64,000 nt of DNA from Callaeas wilsoni (GCA_013398955.1 VWPU01010320.1:1-64000); one strand, 5' to 3'. Positions 38,483 through 51,742 are shown, counted from the first letter of the stretch. The notes: generated by a model not told the origin, from the sequence alone. A program made the numbers and translations.

Positions 38483-40291
38483 TTTAAAGGAGCACTCAGT
38501 AGGCCTGCTAGTGTGTACCAAAGTTGGAGTTAATAACCTCAGGGACTGGAGTGTAGGGTCAGCATGGTGTGACTGGGTACCAGAGATTCTTCAGAGCAGA
38601 TGATGCTTTAAATTCTGCTCTTCCTTTATGAGCCTGCGAACAAACTTGTCAAAAGAGTTCTGCAGTTTTAAGGAAAAAAAAACCCAACAAAACCTCTGTC
38701 CCACAAACTCCTGTCTCTTCAGTTTTGTTTGAGCTATAAATTCAGTGCTGGAATTGGCTGTCTGCCCAAGATAGTTGTCCCACAAAAATGTACAGAATCT
38801 CTATCTTTCAGTCTCCTATAAAGAAGAACATGGAACAAAAATGTTGGGGGAAAAAAATATAAGTAAAACAGGACGTGACCTTCTTTGGAGCAAATATATG
38901 GAGGAATTAAAAGATCCTCAAAAAGCCATTCTTTTCTAGAATGCCAATGTTTATGTTGATGGTTGATTCCAGAATTGATAGTGGCAGTACGATAGACAGG
39001 TGGGTGGTGGAAGTACTAACCAAAAATGTCTAAACCAAGGTTTTAAAACAGGGTTCTGTCTGCACGTGCAGCATTCACTTGTAGGCTGTGTTTTTGTATG
39101 CAGACAAGGAAACAACAGAACCTGCCTTACTTTTTTTTCCCTGTAATGTGGTGGAATGTCATGTGCTGGGTCACACAGTCATCAAAGGTCATCAAACTGT
39201 TGTTAACACAAATTGTCAGAAATTCAGCTTCATGTTGGAGTCATGAAAGGGACTAAAGCTGTACTTTGAGCAAGACTTGTGCCTAATTGTGCTTTTTGTC
39301 AGCAGTAGTGAAAAATACTGTGAAAAAACAAGTGCTGCCCTAGTTCAAGTAACAGACAGAACTGCTTTAGGTCTTTTTAAAATGCTGTTAGGGGAGAAAC
39401 TCAGGGACTTATTTTAATAGGTAAAATGAAAGTGTGAAAGAATCTATCTTGCTAGAACATCCGGAATTATTGTTTTTTTCATTTTAACTATGTCCCTTCA
39501 ACCAGTCATATATATAAGTCTATCAAAAATGACACCTTAAGGGAGATTTTCAAGACCACATGATAAGCCTATAAGCTGCAACCTATGACACTTTTCTATC
39601 AAATGTCATTCTTCAGCCTGGTCAGCTGGAAGAGTTGGGAATTTGAATCTGAGGATGACCCCATGGAGCACTTCAAATGTGCTTTAGTATGTGTGTGGTT
39701 CTGGGCTGTGGGTTGTTTGCTGTAAGGACACCACAGAGGTGCTGCTGTCTGTGGTGCCTGGTGGTTTCCATGTTGTCTCTACAGGTGATTGTAAATGGAA
39801 GATGATGTTTCTGGTTGCACTGAAAGAGATTTTTTTTTTTTGCCATTTGTTTCCTCTAAAATGTGTGCACCCTGATCCATTTGGGTTGTAATGGCTTTTT
39901 ATCCTAGGGGGCTGAATAAAACCTGGCCAAGTAATCCCTGGGAACTTCTGCAACCAGAATTGCTAGGAAGCAGGGAAATCCAGCACATCTAATGCTTTCC
40001 TCTGAATCAGTGCCATACCTGATATGGTTTCAATGAGCGTTTTGGCTGCTATTCATGCCTCCTGCTTTAATAGCCCTGAGCCAGGACTCCAAAGATGTTC
40101 AGAAATCCAGGTTTGCTCTCTGTAGGTTTTGAAATGTTTGTGCCGTAATGGGGAGAGTTGTCCTCAGCATTTTGGTCAAACAAAACCTCACAGGCTTTGC
40201 CATTTCCTGAGTGTTGCAATGAAATAAGGCATTTTGCTTCTTTGTTTAGTTGATGGAAAAGAGGATCAAGGTTTTTGCAGTAGATTGGAAA

Positions 40292-40341
40292 TTGTTATTT
40301 ATATATATCGATTACATATATAAATATATATATAAATAAAA
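40292..40341. repeat. (TA)n-like AT-rich tract
   Basis: About fifty bases are almost pure A and T, with alternating TATATA broken by one CGATTAC. This is a decayed simple repeat. Confidence 0.8.
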
Positions 40342-41057
40342 GCGCTCTTGTTCTTGGTTGTTAATGCAGGCTTTACTATCTAAGTGTTCCCATACTTAAT
40401 CCCATGGAGCAAGGCCACGGAGATTGCCCTCTGTGAGCAACATTGCTGAAAATGATCATTTCCCGCTTCCTACAGAGAGCAGAACTTCACATTGGAAAAA
40501 AAAAATGGGAAAACATGATTTACTTTGCTTATAAAATGTGAAATTTTCTACTGCTCTGTTTAGAAGTAGCTATCTCTAGTTATAAAGTTATGAAAGACAG
40601 ACAGTACTGACCCCTTGAAGAGGAAGAGAAAGTTTATAGTTCCACAACTGTTTGGGTTTGGTACTCAAATCTCAATTTCTCCCACCTGGTAATTAGTTGA
40701 TGTATGTATGTAAGTAAATATAATGATGAGATGATCTATAGGAGATTGAAGAAATGGTGAGATAAATAATAAGGTAAATTCACTTGTATTGCACTTTGTG
40801 CTTCTCTTAAGAAAGAAGTGCAAGATAATTGTCTCAGCTCTCCTTTGGCTGTGTCATCCAGAGATTTGAGTATGAACCAAATAGATTAATTTTACAGAAG
40901 CTTTTTAGTTACTGGTGTCCCTTGACTTTGCTATTTTGCAGGCTATACGGTATGAAACACTATAAAAGTATGTCAGCAAGTGGATTAAAAAATTCCTCAG
41001 GCTCAAGTCATGCCTAGTTGTTAGCATTTGCTCATTCATGGTATTTCACTTGATGGA

Positions 41058-41100
41058 TCATGGAATCATAGAGTGGTGTGAGTTGGAAAAGGTCTGAAAT
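41058..41100 (-). mobile_element. CR1 3'-tail fragment, reversed
   Basis: Starting with tcatggaatcatagagtgg and continuing agttggaaaaggtctgaaat, this is the reverse complement of the CR1 3' terminus ('...aggtcctttccaaccc...atgattctatga'). Only the last 40 or so bases are present, the usual result of extreme 5' truncation. A second CR1 3' end in the opposite orientation lies about 780 bases to the right. Confidence 0.8.
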
Positions 41101-41875
41101 ATATTTGTGAGTTTTGTTTCAATAAAGAATTCTTGAAGATATTTGGCAAGATGAATTAATTTTTTAAATTTTTTTTTTTAGTACTGGGCTTAGGACTACA
41201 GAGCAAAAACAGCTCATGAAAGAAAAACATGTCCTTGGTCAGGAATAGGGGTGTGTGTATGTTTTGGCTCTGCCTCAACAAACGTGTGCCTAACTTAAAG
41301 AAGGTGAGTAATCTTGTTTGGTTGGTGAGGAGAACGCTTAAGTACCCTGTGAATGAGAGCACTTAGGAAGGACTTGGTGTTAAAGTATCACAGGAAACAA
41401 GGCTAAGTGAAAGCCTTAGAAAGAAAACAAGATGTTCTTCTGATTAAGACTAATGTCCCCCTTCGGAGCTTTATCTGCAAAACATCTCAGCAGTCAGGAA
41501 GTTGCACAACCTAAAGATGTTTAACTGTACTGTATTGTACCCTTGAATTTTCATTTTCTTCTTTGTATGTAAAGGATGGGGCATTTTTTTTCTCACAGCT
41601 ACTGTGAGTAAAGCAGGGTGAGAGGTGTAAGAACTGAGTTTCTACTTTTGAAAGACCTGGATCTCCTCATGTAGCTACATCACTCCTGAATGGCATGTCA
41701 GTCCTTGGATTTTATTAGCGATTGGAGTAGCTTGGCATTTCATTGATGGAAGGATAGAGCTGGATTTTCTCTGGATTAGAACATCCAACTGCGATTGACT
41801 TTAATGGGAATTTTATGAAAGCTGAGGTAGTCTTGTAACCTGGACTTATGCACTGCACAAAAGAGAACCTGCCAA

Positions 41876-42112
41876 GGGAAATATAGGGAAATATAGGTTG
41901 GATATTAGGAGAAAATTTTTTACAGAAAGAGTGATAAAATATTGGAATGGTCTACCCAGGGAGGTGGTGGAATCACCATCCCTGGACGTATTCAAAAAGA
42001 GATTGGATGTGGCACTCAGTGCCATGGTTTAGCTTAGTTGAGGTGTTGGGACAGAGGTTGGACAAGATGATCTTGAAGGTCTCTTCCAACTTGAAATATA
42101 AAAAAAAATGAT
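41876..42112 (+). mobile_element. CR1 LINE 3' end
   Basis: The segment follows the CR1 3' region: ggttggatattaggagaaaa, then an ataaaatattggaatggtct block, gggaggtggtggaatcacc, the atccctggacgtattcaaaaagag block, and finally ggttggacaagatgatct and ggtctcttccaac before the 3' tail. It is 5'-truncated and begins with a small 10-bp tandem (gggaaatata twice at 41876-41895). The final repeat of the tail is degraded (aaaaaaaaatgattcc). There is no coding content. The moderate divergence suggests an insertion of intermediate age. Confidence 0.93.
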
Positions 42113-42278
42113 TCCTTTCACCAGATCTGCTGGATTCAGCGAACCTCGGGAAAATGTGGATTCTTCAGTACTTACTGTGATACAGTCTTGGGAAGGTCCA
42201 GAATAGAGTTTCCTGGGGGAACTGCCATCTTAGCTGGACACAGCTGTGATTTTCCTTCTTGGCAGCTCTTGGGGCAGC

Positions 42279-42352
42279 AAAGGTGTTTGTTGTTTTTGTA
42301 AAACAACAGGGTGCCAAAGGTGTTTGTTGTTTTTGTAAAACAACAGGGTGCC
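42279..42352. repeat. Perfect 37-bp tandem duplication containing a hairpin
   Basis: Units 42279-42315 and 42316-42352 are identical. Each holds the perfect inverted repeat TGTTGTTTT-TGT-AAAACAACA (9-bp arms, 3-base loop). The identity of the copies points to a recent duplication. It lies 165 bases right of the CR1 3' end. Because 37 is not a multiple of 3, the duplication would shift any reading frame, and it is not coding. Confidence 0.95.
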
Positions 42353-43240
42353 AGTTGTGTTTAGCCATGGTGGAGCACAGTGCTGCACGTGTGGAGGAGA
42401 CTTTGACTCCCTCTTCATTCCATCACATACTACCTTCAAAACCCTCCTTTGGCAGGCAGTATAAAATTGAAACGAACACCTCAAAATTCTCTAAGATAAG
42501 CAACCTTCCTGCCCCTGACACTGCTGCTTACGGGTTTAGAAGATATGGTGTAAAATTGCACTGTCATTTGCAAAACCATGATGTATTTTTTCAGGGCTTA
42601 GTAAAATCTCTTGCTCAAGACTGAGTCTAATGAATACTCTTAAGCCCACCTGCTCATTGTGTTGATTAGGTCTGAAGGTAAACTCTATTTGTCTTATTAA
42701 AAGCTGATTGTCCAACCAGCTTGTTTTTGGTACCTTTCTTCACCTGGTTTAACAGATAAAGAAAATTTCTCTGCACCTTGTAATTCCAGCCTTTTGTCTT
42801 CTGAGTAGTAAACATTTGAAAGTTTTGTCTTTTTTTACTGCCTCTGTACATGGAAGTGGATGAGAGCCACCAGAGCCTCTGAGCAGCTTTCCTAGCTGGC
42901 TTAGGTTACTCCAAATTGCAGATTTGAGTCTATTCTCCCAAGAACTCCCTCCCACTGAGGCATGACTCAGAGGCAATTTTTTCTCACCACATGCTGCCTA
43001 AGTTATCATTTGTCCCAGCTCCTGCTTGAAGGTGGCTGTTCTACCTCTGCTGGAGTCAAAGTACATGGACAGGCAGACAAACAGCCTGTCACTGAAACCC
43101 ATGCAAATGCAATCCAGCAGCTATGCACAAATAGCCAAATGTTTTTGCATCTTTGACTGGAGGCAGCCAGCAATCAAGAAACTGTGCTGGTCTACAGCCA
43201 AAAGAAATAGGGAATTCCCTCAGATTTTTTTTTTCTGAAG

Positions 43241-43760
43241 TGATTAATGAGGGCATAATCAGGTTTGGCTCCATATTAATCGGTGCAGTTTGGATATTAA
43301 AATTCTCGGTTCTGTGGCCGATGCTTCCCAGGCTGTTCTCAGGATTGCATTACACTGTGGTTGGGTTACAGTCATGGCAGCAGGATCAGGTGAAAGGAGC
43401 AGCTTTCCTTGCAAGTGGAAGCCACTCTTTTCCCTTGATGGGACTTCAGATGCATAGAGCAATCTGCCCTTTCTTGCTTGGGAGTCTCTTCCTCACAGAG
43501 GAGTCACTGGAAAAAGAAAAGGAGCAGCAAGTCAGTTTAGCCAGTGACACAATTGTACTTAGCAACTGCAGCAAGGATCAAGATCTCTCTTGCTTTCTAG
43601 ATCATCCTAACTGTAAAATTTTTCTGCCTTTGGTGCCCTCTTCATCCCCCCATGTAAACACTTCTATATTTCCAGTACCTGTGATAATCATTGGCTTACT
43701 CAAAGAATCCCTTGGGACCTCAAGAGGCAGCATCTTCCAGGCTCAGAGGCATCATATCTG
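43241..43760 (+). other. Possible exon-like open segment with splice-type borders
   Basis: The plus-strand frame is open from 43135 to a TGA at 43762-43764 (about 209 codons), the second longest open stretch in the window. A pyrimidine tract, cagattttttttttctgaag, ends in an AG at 43239-43240, and ATCTG|GTGAGA gives a good donor with its GT at 43761-43762. These borders would make a 520-base exon. The translation (SEVINEGIIRFGS at the head, LTEESLEKEKEQQVSLASD in the middle) resembles no family I know and has no ATG of note. It could be a non-coding RNA exon, a cryptic exon or chance. Confidence 0.2.
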
Positions 43761-43764
43761 GTGA

Positions 43765-46014
43765 GATATATGCTGTTTATGCTTTTTAAAAATATTTCCT
43801 AGAGCTCTGTTTTGTTCAGATGAGAGAATTGCTATCATGAGCTGCACTTTAGTGTTATCTTAGTTTCCTTTGAAACTCAAAGTCTGGTATGGAAAGTGGT
43901 TGTTTTGGGTTAGTGATCAGCCTGCTTTGGAAGACACTTTGTGGTAGTCCTTGATCAAACAGACTGCCAGAAATTACTTGTATATATGGGAATTTTCCAC
44001 CCTGATTTTTTCATTTTCAGTGTCTCGCATGCTAAGGATTGTAAGTATGTGCATGGTAATTTAGCTCTCTAAAACACTGAGAAATTTTTCCATGTCGTGG
44101 CTCCATATTAATCTCCTGGTTCCTGGAAATTACCTGGATGGGAAGGGGGTGTTTTTCCCTTGAGAAGGCCTAACTCTTGTGTCTCTGTCATTAACCCTAC
44201 ATGTGGTCATCCTTGCACACACAGGGTACAGACTGAGGTAATGAGGTCAGCTCAACAGCCACACTCGGCTTTCTCCTGGTGAAAGGTTATGAATGTGGAG
44301 ACCATTATATGTCATTAAGATAATAATGTTGCTGAATATGTCAGCGAAGTCAATGACTCTCTATTCCCCAGGTGTTCTGGTTTTAGTTTGATAGGGACAT
44401 GTAAAAAAAAAAAAATCTGCCTGCCAGGTGGGAGGAAATTTGCCTTTCAAAAGATTGTTGCTTCAGCACTTGATAGGAGTCTTGCTAAGCAATGATGGTA
44501 ATAATAATAAATGTTCCCAGGCTGCACTTGTTTTATAATTGCTGTTTAGCCCAAATTGCCCAGAGTGTGGAAACTCCATCATTCTGACTACACAGGTGGA
44601 GGTTATGATGTCATGCATAGCAAATTCACTGATTCAACAAGATGGAACATTTATATAAAGTAGTAATACAATGCAGAGTTTTAGTAGAGAAAACTAAGGA
44701 AAACAAAAAAAAGATGCAAAATTTAAGTGAAGAAGCCAACCTTGATGAGGAGGCGAGGAAAGGGCTTGCCTTGAATGGTTTCCCTGCTTGTTGAACACCT
44801 CTCTGGAGTGACTGGTACTCTCAGGGGCTGTCTCTTGCATGATCTGATCTGGTCTTGACTTTTTTTATAAGGGGAAGATTTGTAAACATCCCAAGAAATT
44901 ATGGCCGTACATGTGGTACAGCTGATGGCTCTTGTGTCTGCTGTCACTTTTAGTGAGTTTCTGTTTCCTCAGTAGCATTTTTCTCGTTTCTGGTGTTCAC
45001 AGGCAGGTTCAAGTGGCCAAGCAGGGCAGAGTCCTGAGCACACCTTGAGTTCATGTGGTCAGCTGTCCCCTGCCTGCTCTTCTGGTCCCTGTCACGGGTT
45101 GTGTCAGGAGATGAAGGAAAGAAGAGGGCAGGGTGAGCTGGGCTGAAGCCAGGAGAACAGAAACCTAAAAATGAATTTGTTGGGCAATATTGGCTCCCAA
45201 TCACAATTTTTTTACTGGCACATAGATCTATAAAGGCTCCACTTTGAGTCCTTGGGAATAATTAAACCTTAAGCACTGATAAACAGTGCAATATGCAATT
45301 AGTGAGCTGTCCTGACAAAGGCATGTCAAAGTAAATTGGTTTTCTTTGAGGCTGTTAACTATGCTGACAGAGAGTTGGTTAATTCTTGAAGGATAAAGTT
45401 TTGGGCAAATTCCCAGCCTCCAAATGCCTGCAGGCAGACTTGTCCATATTTGTGGTATATTTGAGGTCTAGTGTTTCTCCTTTGGGTCATATATTTTAAG
45501 AGGGAATTTTAATGGAAGGAAACATTGCTGCAGAGCAACAGCCTTCTCCGAAACACTTTCCAAAGAAATGCTAAGGGCAAAGGTCTTGTGTTTTCAGGGC
45601 AAAAGATGTGAATCCTCTAATATTTACTCAGTTATAAATAGCGATGGGCAAGGCTCTGAGGATGGATTCCTGGGAGATTGTATCAGGGGTAGTTATTCCC
45701 CAAACTAAGCAAAGGCACTGGTTGTCTTTTTAATTGTTGCATCTCCTTTGGCACAGAGAACACCATTATTAAACAGATAGCAAATAATTATAATAAATTT
45801 GAGGTTTTCACTCCTCTCAGGCTCAGATGCCTCTTATTTCTCTCCAGTCCCAACAAGAACCAAAGTGTGTCTTATTTTTAGTAAGAGATGGCAGTTTAAT
45901 GCTTGGGGGGAAAGTTCATGCTAAATGTTTTGGTTCTCTAGCCATGGCATCAGTGAGGTGGCAGGAGAAAGTGCAGCCCCATGGGGAAAGCACTTAGCTG
46001 GGGTGCAAGAGGTG
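43765..46014. other. Unique non-coding DNA, no gene recognised
   Basis: Nothing was recognised beyond an A13 run at 44403-44415. Open frames are under 90 codons. Confidence 0.55.
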
Positions 46015-46019
46015 CTGCT

Positions 46020-46150
46020 CTTGTCCAGCTGGGCTTGGGCAGGGAGCTGCATTTCATTTACCCACATCTCTCTTCCCTATCTGTAAATAGGAGGGAAGAT
46101 TATAACTTTTTTTAGAGAGATGTTGTTTGAAAATGTTGCTACTTTCCACT
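46020..46150 (+). repeat. MIR/CORE-SINE-like relic
   Basis: Landmarks in consensus order are 'cttgggcagg' (MIR 'cttgggcaag'), 'catctctcttccctatctgtaaatagg' (MIR 'tcagtttcctcatctgtaaaatggg'), 'gggaagattataac' (MIR 'gggataataat'), and 'gagatgttgtttgaaaatg' (MIR 'gggttgttgtgaggatt'). The comparison is from memory. The copy is strongly diverged and the ends are approximate. Confidence 0.5.
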
Positions 46151-46154
46151 GAAA

Positions 46155-48890
46155 AACTAAATCTACTGGTATCATTGCTAATAAATAGGTGAGTGTTGTC
46201 TAATTCCATTAATGGGTTAGTTTGCCTCCCACAGGGAAATTCAGTCTCACGGTGTAGGTCTTACAAAGTTCAGCATGCAATTTATACATCACCAAAGAGT
46301 TAACATGAAACCCAAATGAGACATAAGCCTTGCTAAGGAGCCTGAAGGCCAGAGCCTCTGTGAGTGCTGTGACACTTCCAAACAGAAGCACAGCATTTGA
46401 GGTGTCTTTACAGACTCGAGAGTCTGCTGGACCACTGGGCAGTCCTGGTATGTGTCAGGCATCTGCACCATCCATATGCATCCCCAGGAAAATAATGCCT
46501 AGCTGTAAAATTCTAAAAAAATAGGAAAATGCACAGCATTAGTTCTTGGAAAAGGAATGGGGTTTCTGATTTGCTTTCTAATTTTCTGTATCAAGAGTAA
46601 ATGTACGGTAACCGAACTGACTGGAAAATGTTTGGTAGTAATTGCATTAGCTGAGACCTCAAATAGCAAGAAAAAGTATTTTTCAGACACTGATGTGCTT
46701 TTGTGTAGATGTGGGGTTTTTTTTGTTAGTACTTACCAGAGAAGAAAAAGTAAAACTGACTTCTAATATCTATTAGGTATCATTCCAAAATCTTGCAGTT
46801 GAACATTTAATTCTACTAATGTAAGACAGGTATTTAACTCTGTAAAAAGTTGTAGCTGGATTGTGTAGGATACTTGAAACTTTTGAGAACCAAAGATTTC
46901 CTACTGTAACCTGTTTTATGCTATCCATACCCTAAAAAATCAAAATTAATACCCAGTACCCAAAAAAAATAAAAGACACAAGGATTAAATGACAGAATTG
47001 CTGCTTTTTTTGGTGGCTGTTGGTACTATCATATATGCTAAAGCATTCCAACGAAGGGCATGTGGCTGCAATGGAATTTGATGTACAATCACTTTTAGGG
47101 AACAGCCTGTGCCTTGTTAATGTAATCCATAAAAGGCTTCCAAACTTCCTGAAACCAGTCCCTTCTGTTTCCAAGTCTGCATATGATCTCATAGGAAATG
47201 ATCTGGGAGAGGCCAGCTAACCCTTTTGCATAATCAAGGTAGCATTGTTCTTTTAAGGCCTGGAGTGAGTTGTTTCACTGATACAAACTCAATAATCCCC
47301 TTTTCTTCTGTCGACAAATCTCTATTATCAGGCTTTGCAATGGTTTTGGTGACATTACAAAAAAGAGTAAGTGGGAAGACTGAAGTGTGAGTTGAAGACT
47401 GACCTTGATAATGTCATTCATTCACTTTGCTGCCCTTTTTCTTAGCTATTTCAAAACAAGCCACTTGCTGCCCAGTGAAATTTGGAAGACTGAAATGCAA
47501 ATGCATAACACAAGTGGGCAAGGTTTATTTTGCAGTGAGCTCCGAGGCAGGTAAGCAGCCTGCACCTTGCCAAGTGTCATAAATGCCAACAGTAGCAAAA
47601 CAGTGAGGAAAATACCTGCCTTTTATGCAGGTTTGGTATTGTAAAACTAAAACCTCTCACGTACATTAGCAGTAGAGAAAGAAAGTGTGTTTTATTGGAG
47701 CCCTTGAAAACCTTGCTATTTACACAAAGCCAGAGTGTCTCATACAGTGCGTGTTCTTTAATATCCTTGGGATACCCAGGATTTCCTTAATATACTTAGC
47801 CCAAGAAGGGAAACACTCCAATGAGCTGCTATCTCTGAAAGCCTTGTAGGGCAGCGAGCGTGAACCTTCCCGGGCAGGGCAGGGAGAACAAAAGGCTCTG
47901 GGCTTTGTCGCTGTGCACAAGTACAATTATGGTCGAGATCATGTGAACAGGCACTCACTGCACCAGGCTGAAATTGCAGTGAGCCTAAGCAGAGGGCTCT
48001 GTGGCACTCTGCTCACTGCAGAGCTGTGAAATCTGGCACTCTGCTCTGGGCTCCAGTCTAACATTTTCTTAACCATATTAGGATACGTGGAAATCGGCCA
48101 GCCGGCAATAGGCCTTCGATGCACTTATTGCTTCTGCTCGTATTTTATAGAGTAGGCAGCCACTGCTTTTCTTGAAAACTAGCAGGTTTAATAGAAAAAG
48201 ACAAATAGAACCCTTTAAAAATCGTCATTGAAGTACAGTAGGGAAAAAGGCATTTCCCAAGACAAAGGACATTGTTACAACAAAGTTTCCGGTTCTCTTG
48301 TGCTTTTCATTTGTAGATATTGATCGTCCTGTAAATCAGATCCCAGCATTTATATATTGTGCTGTTATTAATGTGAAAAAAGAGTGAAGTGAGCCTGGCT
48401 GGCTATGACATGAGCATTCCTGTTCCCTTTGCTGACTTATCCGAGGCAAGGCAGCCCCCAGTAGAGGGGGAAGGCAAAACACTGGGTTGGTGACTCTCAA
48501 GGTTTGTTTGAGTTTGGCTTGTGGAGCCAAACTGCCTGGGGGTAGTGCAAGAGCAGTGGGCCTGACCTATGTGTGTTGCTTCAGAGGTAAGAAGGTCTGC
48601 AACTTCCCCAGCAAGGGATAGAGTATTCCAGTGGAGAAATTCCAAAATAGAAAGTCTTCAGTATTTAGCTGAAAACTTTTGTGTTCTTAAGGGATGAGAA
48701 TTTGGGAAGCAAAAGTGTTGGTTAAGCCTATTATCAGGTCTACCCTATACTCCAGTAGATTTTGCTATTAGAATTACTTTTTTGATCAGCAAACGTTTTC
48801 ATAATTTTTAATTTACTACTGCTCCCTGTAGCTGTAAACTTTTGTTTCCCTAAAATGATCCTCTGTCCTTGCTAATGTTGTTGTAACACT
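46155..48890. other. Unique non-coding DNA, no gene recognised
   Basis: No repeat or credible exon was seen. An octamer ATGCAAAT occurs at about 47495, which is too common to interpret alone. Confidence 0.55.
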
Positions 48891-48894
48891 TGCA

Positions 48895-49185
48895 GACAGT
48901 TGTCACATCCCCTACTTAAAACTTCTTAGATGCATCCATAGCTCTTTTAATCTCTTGGTAAGTCAGTCCCTCTCTGCTTGCTTAACACTTTTATGGCTCT
49001 CTTGTGGTCGTCCTCTGGGTTGTTATTGTCATTCAGGAGATGAGTTCTCCAGAGCTGAACGAAGTATTCCAGGTGTGATCATCACAGAGCTGTGTTAGGG
49101 ATATCACCTTTGTGCCCCGTGCGTTTCATTTAATGTTCTGTGGACTCTGCTACCACATCATGCATTATTTGATGCCTACTGCAAA
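48895..49185 (-). mobile_element. Old CR1 LINE fragment, reversed
   Basis: On the plus strand it reads like the complement of the CR1 coding end. A 'ttgtcacatcccct' block is followed by 'ctcttttaatctcttggtaagtc' and 'cgtcctctgggttg'. Then comes the hallmark 'ccagagctgaacgaagtattccaggtgtgatc' (CR1: 'cccaaaactgaacacagtactccaggtgtggtc'), split in the usual order. Divergence is high, so this copy is older than those at 17.3 and 41.9 kb. The boundary on the right is uncertain. Confidence 0.75.
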
Positions 49186-49189
49186 AAAA

Positions 49190-51740
49190 CCCCGGCCAGA
49201 TTTAAGTTTTCCGATTACAAATTTTGGTAACGTTTTTCAAAGCTGCAGCAAAAATGGCTGAATCTGTGCCTGTGGTTTGTAGCTCAAGGCAGCACTGTGC
49301 TGCCGGGAGGGCTGGAATCACTGCATCAGTCCTGGCCTTTCAGCTTATTGCTGATGGTGAGCATGATCTTATACAAGTCCTTCGACTACTTGACCCTCAT
49401 GTCTGTGTTAGTGGATTAGTGGTAGCTGCATTTGGTAAGGCTGTGAGGGTTGGTTCAAGTTTGTGCACGATCTGGAAAATATAAAGAAGAGGAAATGTGA
49501 AATATTTGGGCAGATGGCTGCAGAAAAGCACATTACATGACCTGTAAGCTTATGCTGTCCAGGCTTGTGGAAATTGAGGAGGGCCATCAATAAAAATTCT
49601 GTTTCTGTATAATGATTTATTTGCTAAAAGAAGAGGGGAACTAAATCAAATGAAAATGATGAACTTTATATTGAGTGTAAATTCTGCAAAGTTCACTAGG
49701 GACCCACTGAGTATATGGTTTTGACACGTCCAAGTTTGCTTTGTTGTTTTACCCAGCTGTTGATTTTTAGTTTGAGAGGCCAGCACAAGCAAGAATACAT
49801 TTGACAGTCTTGGAAGAGGAAGTAAGCCTGTCTTTTATTTAGGCATGTTTATATCAGCACAAAATGAATGTAATATCATAAAAAAATGTAGCAGAGCTAG
49901 GAGTGGGGCATGGAGAGAATAAAATATTGTTTTAAAATATACTCTGAACTCATGTAAATTGTGACACATCACAAACGATTCTTCTGAACCCAGGCTGGTA
50001 AATCTCCTCACTGGTACAGCATATGGATTTATCAGGTTAAAAAAACCTGCATGAAGCACATGCAGCTGGAGGCAGACTTTTCCAACTCTACCCATCATTT
50101 TTAACACACAAATCTGAAGTTTTCAGTTCAGTAACGTTCAGTTGATGTTAATTTGTGAGGACCTGGTCTTTATTAGTGTTATATACACCTGATGAGGGGG
50201 TCTGAGTATTGTGACATATCTGAAATCCAGGCTCACTCATGGGTTAAGTCTTCTTAACCAGGTCCACTACTACTCATGTGAGCTGAGGAATTTGCAGTGA
50301 TGGTCCCTGAGGTTTACAAAGCCATGCCTGATTTACAGTTTTAGTAAGCTAAGTTTATGTTTGGAAGTGAATACTCTGAGGTGGCTGAGGATAAGCAGTT
50401 GAAAAAAGCTTTCTTAGTGATAGTCGAATTTTCCACTGCATATAGCTGCTCGTAGAGTTTGGTGTTTGGAAGGTTATAAAACCACTTGTGTGGAAGCTAA
50501 TGCCCAGGTGAAGGCTTTTCTGCAGACTGGAGCCATGGATGAGGACTGAAAGGTTCATGAAATCTTTAAAAATTGTACGGAGGGTATGCAAAGGTGCATG
50601 AGCTCTTGGGGCTGGAGGGAGGGGATTTTGGGTCACTGTTTTTCATGCCCACATCATGCTAAGGCAAAATAAATGGAAATGCAGCCTCAATACTGAATCC
50701 GCTTAAGGGAAATGAAGAAGGAAACATTTCTGTTGGTTTCCATTTCAGATCCATTACAGAAAGGAGCTCTGCTGTAGGGCTGTAGTTCAATGCAAGAAGC
50801 ATTTCTACGGAATTTTGGCATTAGGTGGACTTCCCAAGAACAGCTACTGTCCAGAAGATATTCCAGCTAAAATCTTCTGAGAGCAGTTTGGAATATTGGC
50901 ACTATTTCATCTGAAGTCTGATCCAACTTGAACTATGAGAGGAACAGAGGAGGCTCTGATTTGGATCTAAATGGCTCCTCTCTACGCTGTCCAACTTGCA
51001 CATAAAATGCACAAACAGAAGAACATCCCAACGAAGCAACCCCCCAAATGACCCCTTATAAAGAATACGAAAGAAAAAAGGTTGTACAGAACTGGTATTT
51101 GACTAGACTTAGGCATATTTTGAACCACAGACAGGAGCACAGGACAGCGTCTCCTCAGCAGTGAGAGGAGAGATTGGGGCAGGGGAACGTGGGACCGAAA
51201 CAAAAGCGACCCACACTGCTCTTCTGGGAAGTACAGCCTCTGTTTCGGATGGCTTTGAGCAGAAATTTTCTGCCACAGCTAATGCACTTATTGCTGGTAT
51301 CTGCATGTGAGCCTTTCTCAGATTTAATCCTAAACCACCAGGACTGGGTTGAGCCCTGTGAGCAGATACAGGAATAATTCAGCAAGATGCCTTAGTTTTT
51401 TTTTTTTGTACCTCAGTTTTCCCATTTGGAATAAGCTGACCTGACAGAACCAGATTAGGTTCTGTTCTGTTACGTATTCGGTTATGCCAGAGGTGTATTT
51501 GGATGTCAGCAACACATACAACCGATCATGTGAATGTTTAATGGAATGCAATTCCTGCCTGAAGTGTTTCCAACTTGCCCAAAAACAGGTCTGTGAGGGA
51601 GCAGAGATGTAGACTGACCTGTCCAGAGGTCGTAGATTGTGTTTAGGAGATGGCTGGGTTTGGAGCCTGGTCTCCAGAAAAGGCTTCCAGTGGCTGACTT
51701 GCTAAAGTGTCCTATGGTCTAAATATTAACAACACTGCTA
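49190..51740. other. Unique non-coding DNA, no gene recognised
   Basis: No repeat family was recognised. The 86-codon frame starting at 49224 and others here are at chance length. Confidence 0.55.
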
Positions 51741-51742
51741 TA

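Larger units (their letters stand above)
27425..40290. other. Long non-coding stretch, AT-rich, no gene recognised
   Basis: It contains simple tracts: T13 at 29014-29026, T14 at 29784-29797, T12 at 39830-39841 and an AT/TA-rich patch at 31043-31100. A plus-strand 163-codon frame at 30234-30725 starts at an ATG-less codon, is shadowed by minus frames and resembles nothing known. No transposon family was recognised here, which is a long gap for a bird genome but not exceptional. Confidence 0.5.

Noticed and set aside
41790..41830. Weak likeness to an amniote repeat (attgactttaatgggaatttt)
   Set aside because: About 20 bases only, with no second arm. Could be chance.
47661..47720. Another isolated TTTATTGGAG block resembling an LTR R/U5 boundary
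   Set aside because: Same weak evidence as at 34.7 kb. A single hexamer in AT-rich DNA is not enough.
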